From Pseudomonas mosselii (GTDB taxonomy: Bacteria > Pseudomonadota > Gammaproteobacteria > Pseudomonadales > Pseudomonadaceae), in NCBI RefSeq assembly GCF_003205295.1, contig NZ_QJRP01000021.1:1-64000 (forward strand): a stretch of 64,000 nt of DNA, given 5' to 3'. Within the stretch, counting starts at the first letter, position 1. Every line of letters starts with the position of its first letter. Made by a program: the position numbers and the translations under genes. Under the pieces are notes generated by a model. The model did not search any database. It saw only the letters and a list, made by a program, of their open reading frames with translations, and was not told the DNA's origin. Positions 58,416 to 64,000 of this stretch are shown one piece after another.

Positions 58416-59834
58416 TCAGGAGGCAGTACTCGCCACGCCCTGGGCCTCTTTCGGCGCCAGGCGCAAGCTGTAATACAGCGCCGTCAGCAGTACCAGGAAC
58501 GCCGGACCGATGTACAGGGCCACGCGGGTATCCTCGAAGTACGCCATCAGCCCCACCACCAGCACCAGGAACGCCAGCGCCAGGTAGGAGCTCAGCGGCC
58601 ACAGCCACATGCGGTACTTCAGCGCGTTGCGCTCGGCGGTGCTCAGCCCGGCGCGGAACTTCAGCTGCGCCAGCAGGATCATCACCCAGGTCCAGATCGC
58701 GCCGAAGGTGGCGATCGAGGTCACCCAGACGAACACCTTCTCCGGCACCAGGTAGTTGGCCAGCACGCCCAGCAGCAGCGCGGCGATCGACAGCAGCAGC
58801 GCATTGCGCGGCACGCCGCTCTTCGAGGTGCGGGCGAAGGTGGCCGGGGCCTGGCCGTTCTGCGCCAGGCTGTAGAGCATGCGCCCGGTGCTGAAGATGC
58901 CGCCGTTGCACGACGACAGCGCGGCGGTGATCACCACGAAGTTGATGATGCCGGCGGCGGTCTTGATGCCCAGGCGCTCGAAGGTCATCACGAACGGGCT
59001 GCCCTGGCTGCCGATCTCGTTCCACGGGTAGATCGACAGGATCACGAACAGCGCGCCCACGTAGAACAGCAGGATGCGCCAGAACACCGAGCCGATGGCC
59101 TGGGGGATGGTCTTCTGCGGGTTGCGCGCTTCGCCGGCGGTCAGGCCGATCATTTCCACGCCCAGGTAGGCGAACATCACCATCTGCAGCGACATCAGCA
59201 CGCCGGTCACGCCATTGGGCATGAAGCCGCCGTTGCTCCACAGGTTGGAAATGCCCATGGCCACGCCGTCGTTACCGAAGCCGAAGGCGATGATCCCGAT
59301 GCCGCCGAGCACCATGGCAATGATGGTGACGATCTTGATCAGGGCGAACCAGAACTCGAACTCGCCGAACGCCTTGACCGCGATCAGGTTGATCGCGCCC
59401 ATGCTGCCCAGGGCCATCAGCGCCCAGATCCAGCGCGGCACGTCGGGGAACCAGATGCCCATGTAGATGGCCACCGCGGTGATCTCGGCGACGCAGGTCA
59501 CCAGCCACAGGAACCAGTAGTTCCAGCCGGTGAGGAAGCCCGCCAGGGGGCCGAGGTAGTCTTGCGCGTAGCGGCTGAAGGAGCCTGCCACCGGGTTGTG
59601 CACGGCCATCTCGCCGAGGGCGCGCATGATCACCAGGATGGCCAGGCCACCGATGATGTAGGAGAGCATGATGGCGGGGCCGGCCATTTCGATGGCCTTG
59701 GCCGATCCCAGGAACAGGCCGACGCCGATACAGGCGCCAAGGGCCATCAGACGGATGTGCCGTTCGCCCAGCTCGCGCTTGAGCGGGCCGCCCTGGACGG
59801 ACTCGTCGTGGGCAGGATGGTTGCCGACTGGCAT
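58416..59834 (-). CDS. amino acid permease, AAT family
   Basis: 472 residues with twelve predicted helices. N-terminal ELGERHIRLMALGACIGVGLFLGSAKAIEMAGPAI is the AAT family signature, and the following LSYIIGGLAILVIMRALGEM and AGSFSRYAQDYLGPLAGF are typical. Closest by eye to proline/GABA-type permeases (ProY, GabP), but the substrate is not determinable. Single transcript with the REP dyad after it. Confidence 0.9.
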   Translation of the reverse strand: MPVGNHPAHDESVQGGPLKRELGERHIRLMALGACIGVGLFLGSAKAIEMAGPAIMLSYIIGGLAILVIMRALGEMAVHNPVAGSFSRYAQDYLGPLAGFLTGWNYWFLWLVTCVAEITAVAIYMGIWFPDVPRWIWALMALGSMGAINLIAVKAFGEFEFWFALIKIVTIIAMVLGGIGIIAFGFGNDGVAMGISNLWSNGGFMPNGVTGVLMSLQMVMFAYLGVEMIGLTAGEARNPQKTIPQAIGSVFWRILLFYVGALFVILSIYPWNEIGSQGSPFVMTFERLGIKTAAGIINFVVITAALSSCNGGIFSTGRMLYSLAQNGQAPATFARTSKSGVPRNALLLSIAALLLGVLANYLVPEKVFVWVTSIATFGAIWTWVMILLAQLKFRAGLSTAERNALKYRMWLWPLSSYLALAFLVLVVGLMAYFEDTRVALYIGPAFLVLLTALYYSLRLAPKEAQGVASTAS

Positions 59835-60259
59835 AGCAATACAACCTCATTTTGTTATTGGATTTGACCTTCGTGCAGTACCGGCCGCGCCGATAGGCGG
59901 GGCGTCGTCTCGCCAGGTCGCCTTGTGGGCGGGCCTGTCCACCGGGCACAGGGCACCGGCGGGTCGAAGGGGGCGAGCAGTATAGGAAGCCATTTGCAGG
60001 GCTTTTCACTATATACAGCAGGATATTTGGCGAGAATTCTCGGCTAAATAGCCTTCAACGGAGGGGCATCATGGCCTCGCTCCGCCCATGCACAGGAATG
60101 GGGCAGCTACATTAGCAACATTGCCGAAGAATGGAAGTCGCACCAAAGGCGCATGTTCATACGTGATTCTTCGAAGCCTCCTACAAATTTTTCACCAAAC
60201 TGGACCAGCGTCTAAGCTTCAGACAAGTAACGCGAAAACACCTGGCCGGACTCAAGACT
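59835..60259. other. 425-base gene-free divergent region
   Basis: Between the permease and the penicillin-binding protein starts. AT-rich from 59990 to 60060 (actatatacagcaggatat), fitting promoters. It holds a 14-codon ORF with a good GGAGG site (60071-60115, MASLRPCTGMGQLH) and an 8-bp dyad CGAAGAAT/ATTCTTCG (60125-60132, 60166-60173). Both could be a leader of the PBP gene; neither is confirmed. Confidence 0.4.
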
Positions 60260-63200
60260 ATGGGCGCACTGTGGCAATCGGAACCAACCGGAACGGAAGC
60301 ACCCAAAGCACCTCAGGCTGAAGCCCCCTTGCCCAAGACCCCACGTCAGCGCCGCCTGTGGTGGCGTCTGATCCTGCTCATCCTGTTGATCGGCCTGGTC
60401 GCAGTGGGCCTGGCAGCCTACGACGAGTTCCAGACCTCGCGCCTGCAATCGCGCGAGTTCAGTCGCCTGGCCGGCACCCTGACCTATGCCCTCGAACCCG
60501 GCCCCAGCGACGCCATCATCTACCCGGGCGACGGCCCGTTCGACAAGCGCCTGGGCTACAGCGCCCTGGGCGAGTTCCTGCCGCGCCTGCTCAAGCGCGA
60601 TTACCTGATCAACCAACAGGTGCGTTTCTCCCCGGCGCTGATGAACTACGTCGATCACGGCCTGTTCGTGCCCTTCGTGGAGAAAATCCAGGCCGGCCTG
60701 TCGATTACCGACTGCCGCGGCGACATGCTCTACCAGTACAACTACCCGCAGCACCTGTACCCGAACTTCGCGGCGATCCCGCCGGTGATGGTCAACAGCC
60801 TGCTGTTCATCGAGAACCGCGACCTGCTTGATCCGAAGGACCCGCAGAACAACCCGGCGGTGGACTGGCCGCGCTTCGCCAAGGCCGCCTACAGCCAGGT
60901 GGCCAAATACCTGGCCCTGCCCGGGCAGTCGGCCGGCGGCAGCACCCTGGCCACCCAGCTGGAGAAATACCGGCATTCGCCGGACGGGCTGACCGTCTCG
61001 GGCGCCGAGAAGATCCGCCAGATGATTTCCGCCAGCGTGCGCGCCTACCAGGGCGGCCCCGACACCACCGAGGCCCGCGAACGCATCGTGCGCGACTACC
61101 TCAACAGCGTGCCGCTGTCGGCGGTGCCCGGCCACGGCGAGGTGCACGGCATGGCCGAAGGCCTGCGGGTGTGGTACGGCGCCGACTTCGACCAGGTCAA
61201 CCAGGCCCTCACCTCAACGGCCAGCGACGAGAAGAGCATGGCCGAGCGCGGCCTGGCCCTGCGCCAGGTGCTGTCACTGATGATCGCCCAGCGACGCCCT
61301 TCGCACTACCTGTCCAAGGGCCGCATCGAGCTGGCCGAGCTCACCGACTCGCACATCCGTGTACTCGCCGCCAACGGTGTCATCGAGCGCCCCCTGGCCG
61401 ACGCGGCCCTGGCCAGCAAGGCCGTGTACCGCGACTGGGTGGCCCAGCCGACCATCGTGCCGATCATCACCAACAAAGGCATCAGCCTGGCCCGCAACCG
61501 CCTGGCAGCCATGCTCAACCGGCCGCTGTACGACCTCGACCGCCTCGACCTGTCGGCCACCAGCACCCTGCAGGCCGACCTGCAGGTGCAGGTCAGCCAG
61601 TACCTGAAGAACCTTGCCGACCCGGAGTTCGCCGCACAGATCGGCCTGATCGGCGAACGCCTGCTCACCGCCAAGACCACTGACCAGGTGAGCTACAGCT
61701 TCACCCTGTTCGAGCGCACCGCCGATGGCTCGCGGGTGCGGGTGCAGACCGACAGCACCAACCAGCCCTTTGATATCAACGAAGGCAGCAAGCTCGAGCT
61801 GGGCTCCACCGCCAAGCTGCGGGTGCTGACCACCTACCTGGAGATCATCGCCGAGCTGCACGACAAGTACGCCGGCAAGCCGGCGGCCGAGTTGAAGAAG
61901 GTCCCGGTGGCCGAACTCGACCGCATCACCCAGTGGTCGCTGGAATGGTTGATGCAGAACAGCAAGAACCAGAGCCTGGACGCCATGCTCGACGCCGCGC
62001 TCGAACGCAAGTACTCGGCCAACACCGGCGAGGCCTTCTTCACCGGTGGCGGCATGCATGTGTTCAACAACTTCCGCAAGGAAGACAACAACCGCAACCC
62101 GACCCTCAAGGATGCCCTGCGCGAGTCGATCAACCTGCCGTTCATTCGCCTGATGCGCGACATCGTGCGCTACGTCACCTACCAACAGCCGTTCAACCGC
62201 GAACCGCTGCTCAGGGACGACAGCGACCCGCGCCGCCAGGAATACCTGGCGCGCTTTGCCGACCGCGAAGGCTCCAACTACACCATGCGCTTCTGGAAGA
62301 AATACCAGCGCAAGACCTCGCAGCAGCGCCTGGACACCTTCCTCGACAGCCTGCGCGTGACCCCGCAGCGCCTGGCCGCGGTGCACCGTTACCTGTTCCC
62401 CGAGGCCGGTCAGGAGACCTTCAACGCCTTCGTCCGCGCCCACAGCAAGGAAGACAAGAAGGCCTTGGCCAAGCTCACCGACGGCCGCCTGGTGGAGATG
62501 TACGAAGCCTACGGCCCGGGCAAATACGACCTGCCCGACCAGGGCTACATAGCCAAGGTCCACCCGCTGGACCTGTGGCTGCTCGGCTACCTGCTGAAGA
62601 ACCCCGGCGCCTCGCTCAAGGACGCGCTCAACGCCAGCCGTTTCGAGCGCCAGGAGGTCTACAGCTGGCTGTTCAAGAGCCGCCACCAGGGCGCCCGCGA
62701 CAGCCGTATCCGCACCATGGTCGAGATCGAGGCGTTCACCGATATCCACCAGCGCTGGAAGCGCGTCGGCTATCCGTTCGACCATCTGGTGCCGTCGCTG
62801 GCCACCGCCATCGGCAGCTCCGGCGACCGCCCGGCGGCGCTGTCCGAACTGGTCGGGATCATCCAGAACGACGGCGTGCGCCTGCCCACGCTGCGCATCG
62901 ACACCCTGCACTTCGCACAGAACACCCCCTATGAGACGCAACTGATCAGCGACCCGGACCGTGGCCAGCGAATTCTCCCGGTGGAAGTCGCCCGGGCGCT
63001 CAAGGGCGCGATGTCGCAGGTGGTCGACGCCGGTACTGCGCGGCGCATCTCCGGCAGCTTCAAGCTGCACGACGGCACCCCGCTGGTGATGGGCGGCAAG
63101 ACCGGCACCGGCGACAACCGCATCGAAAGCTTCGGCGCCGGCGGCCGGCTGATCGGCTCGCGTTCGCTGAACCGCACCGCGACCTTCGTGTTCTTCCTCG

Positions 63201-63379
63201 GCGACAATCACTTCGGCACCCTCACCGCGTTCGTCCCGGGGCGCTCGGCCGAAGCCTTCAAGTTCACTTCGGCGCTGCCGGTGCAGGTACTCAAGGGCAT
63301 GGCGCCGATCCTCATGCCATACCTGGAGCCGGGCAATCCCACCGCCTGCAAGGCGCCGCAGGTGACGGGCCAGTCATGA
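60260..63379 (+). CDS. divergent class A penicillin-binding protein (transglycosylase/transpeptidase)
   Basis: 1039 residues. Cytoplasmic Pro-rich start, one membrane helix (about 34-54), then a GT51-like domain: Glu185 in FIENRDLLD, GGSTLATQLEKY, RERIVRDYLNSVPL. The motifs deviate from classic EDxxFxxHxG and GGSTITQQLxKN. The transpeptidase part keeps all three active-site motifs: S516-x-x-K519 (GSTAK), S623-I-N625 and K947-T-G-T (GGKTGTGDNR). Peptidoglycan synthesis or repair in the periplasm is likely. Large insertions (about 700-860) are unlike PBP1a/1b. Confidence 0.85.
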   Translation: MGALWQSEPTGTEAPKAPQAEAPLPKTPRQRRLWWRLILLILLIGLVAVGLAAYDEFQTSRLQSREFSRLAGTLTYALEPGPSDAIIYPGDGPFDKRLGYSALGEFLPRLLKRDYLINQQVRFSPALMNYVDHGLFVPFVEKIQAGLSITDCRGDMLYQYNYPQHLYPNFAAIPPVMVNSLLFIENRDLLDPKDPQNNPAVDWPRFAKAAYSQVAKYLALPGQSAGGSTLATQLEKYRHSPDGLTVSGAEKIRQMISASVRAYQGGPDTTEARERIVRDYLNSVPLSAVPGHGEVHGMAEGLRVWYGADFDQVNQALTSTASDEKSMAERGLALRQVLSLMIAQRRPSHYLSKGRIELAELTDSHIRVLAANGVIERPLADAALASKAVYRDWVAQPTIVPIITNKGISLARNRLAAMLNRPLYDLDRLDLSATSTLQADLQVQVSQYLKNLADPEFAAQIGLIGERLLTAKTTDQVSYSFTLFERTADGSRVRVQTDSTNQPFDINEGSKLELGSTAKLRVLTTYLEIIAELHDKYAGKPAAELKKVPVAELDRITQWSLEWLMQNSKNQSLDAMLDAALERKYSANTGEAFFTGGGMHVFNNFRKEDNNRNPTLKDALRESINLPFIRLMRDIVRYVTYQQPFNREPLLRDDSDPRRQEYLARFADREGSNYTMRFWKKYQRKTSQQRLDTFLDSLRVTPQRLAAVHRYLFPEAGQETFNAFVRAHSKEDKKALAKLTDGRLVEMYEAYGPGKYDLPDQGYIAKVHPLDLWLLGYLLKNPGASLKDALNASRFERQEVYSWLFKSRHQGARDSRIRTMVEIEAFTDIHQRWKRVGYPFDHLVPSLATAIGSSGDRPAALSELVGIIQNDGVRLPTLRIDTLHFAQNTPYETQLISDPDRGQRILPVEVARALKGAMSQVVDAGTARRISGSFKLHDGTPLVMGGKTGTGDNRIESFGAGGRLIGSRSLNRTATFVFFLGDNHFGTLTAFVPGRSAEAFKFTSALPVQVLKGMAPILMPYLEPGNPTACKAPQVTGQS

Positions 63380-63393
63380 ATCATCAAAAAAAT

Positions 63394-63408
63394 AGATGAT
63401 AATCATCT
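63394..63408. promoter_or_regulatory. Fur-like palindrome
   Basis: AGATGATAATCATCT, a perfect 15-base dyad containing GATAATCAT, the core of Fur boxes. It lies 76 bases before the PadR gene and just after the PBP stop. Confidence 0.55.
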
Positions 63409-63425
63409 GCATTTGAAGGCTTGTC

Positions 63426-63465
63426 TTTAGATATATCTTGAGTAATATCTTGCGATATATCTAAA
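63426..63465. promoter_or_regulatory. PadR-type operator (12-bp inverted repeat)
   Basis: TTTAGATATATC and GATATATCTAAA, exact complements 16 bases apart, with a direct repeat ATATCTTG inside the spacer. Very AT-rich against the genome and placed 19 bases before the PadR ATG, so autoregulation is likely. Confidence 0.6.
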
Positions 63466-63483
63466 CAGACGGAGCCCTTCCCC

Positions 63484-64000
63484 ATGCGCGACCACGACCC
63501 CTTCGAACGCCGCCCTGGCCGCGGCGAACGTGGCCCGCGGGTGTTCGCCCCGGGCGACCTGAAGCTGCTGATGCTGTCGATGCTGGCCGAGCAACCCGGC
63601 CACGGCTACGACCTGATCCGCCAGATCGAGACCCTCTTCGACGGCAGCTACAGCCCCAGCCCCGGGGTGATCTACCCCACCCTCAGCTACCTCGAGGAAG
63701 CCGAGCTGGTCACCGGCGCCATCCAGGGCAGCAAGCGCCTATACGCCATCACCGATGCCGGCCGCAGTGCCTTGCAGGACCAGGCCGTCGCCCTCGACGG
63801 CGTGCGCATGCGCATCGAGGTGAGCAAGCGCGCCCTGCGCGGCCACGACCGCCCGCCGGAAATCCACGAAGCCGTCGGCAACCTGCGCCACGCCCTGCAC
63901 ATGCACAGCGGCCGCTGGACCAGCGAAGAGATCGAGCGGGTGCGCAACCTGCTCAACGACACCGCCAAGGCCATCGCCTCCGGGCCGGCCACCCCTGTTA
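63484..64000 (+). CDS. PadR-family transcriptional regulator, 3' end outside window
   Basis: 172 codons visible, still open at the window end. Winged helix of PadR type: FAPGDLKLLMLSMLAEQPGHGYDLI, YSPSPGVIYPTLSYLEEAELV, GSKRLYAITDAGR. The second half begins the helical dimerisation domain (VGNLRHALHMHSGRWTSEEI). In pseudomonads a PadR gene of this look often precedes a siderophore-interacting reductase; the Fur-like box upstream would fit, but the next gene is outside the window. Confidence 0.88.
   Translation, partial: MRDHDPFERRPGRGERGPRVFAPGDLKLLMLSMLAEQPGHGYDLIRQIETLFDGSYSPSPGVIYPTLSYLEEAELVTGAIQGSKRLYAITDAGRSALQDQAVALDGVRMRIEVSKRALRGHDRPPEIHEAVGNLRHALHMHSGRWTSEEIERVRNLLNDTAKAIASGPATPV

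Noticed and set aside
61274..63211. 645-codon minus-strand frame
   Set aside because: Antisense of the penicillin-binding protein with its three active-site motifs.

Overview
The window is high-GC chromosomal DNA from a fluorescent Pseudomonas, most likely of the P. putida group. The basis is gene content and order: glpFKR-glpD, aatJQMP-aauSR, metG-(rnf)-nth, argG-motY-pyrC-rnt and bfd-bfr-grxD all look like that lineage. REP-like 25-29 nt palindromic repeats of the Pseudomonas type lie between many operons. No tRNA, rRNA, CRISPR array, insertion sequence or prophage was seen. Taxonomy is inferred from recognition, not from a database search.

Layout. 1-6.7 kb: a minus-strand envelope block (partial secreted protein, DUF1145 protein, two OmpA-type lipoproteins), then plus-strand DUF6231, YchJ/SEC-C, LEA14-like lipoprotein, a tiny His-rich SEC-C protein and a lipoprotein acylase of the penicillin acylase family. 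6.9-12.9 kb: an AstE/AspA-family deacylase, a Pro-rich small protein, dcd, a cold-shock protein, the Mrp/ApbC Fe-S carrier and metG. 13.0-16.6 kb: an Rnf-like operon with A, D, G and E but no B or C, then nth and a PA3496-family small protein. 16.7-24.7 kb: a LuxR-type response regulator, argG, motY, pyrC-rnt, a 2-Cys peroxiredoxin, bfd, a bacterioferritin subunit lacking ferroxidase ligands, and a monothiol glutaredoxin. 24.8-30.9 kb: a molybdopterin oxidoreductase, argF with an orphan ABC ATPase, a PhzF-like protein and ybaK.

31.0-36.3 kb is the glycerol regulon: glpF-glpK-glpR and glpD, with matching GlpR-like operators in front of glpF and glpD. 36.4-43.2 kb is the acidic amino acid system. 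AauS/AauR is a sensor kinase/sigma54-activator pair. Two AauR-like palindromes and a -24/-12 promoter precede aatJ, followed by the transporter genes aatQMP. 43.2-51.6 kb: glpM-like gene, alpha/beta hydrolase, a 1803-residue DUF6543 (dermonecrotic-toxin-like) protein, metR and a Nudix hydrolase. 51.8-64 kb: the Lhr helicase, Zur-type rpmE2, an FMN glutamate-synthase-like protein, an AAT-family amino acid permease, a divergent bifunctional penicillin-binding protein, and a PadR regulator cut by the window end.

Most of the window is ordinary core genome. The observations most worth a second look are five: the Rnf remnant, which has lost B and C and three of the four Fe-S ligand cysteines of RnfA/RnfE; the DUF6543 giant between hydrolase and metR; a 15-bp stem that sequesters the ribosome-binding site of an OmpA lipoprotein; the ferroxidase-less bacterioferritin; and the His-repeat SEC-C mini-protein.
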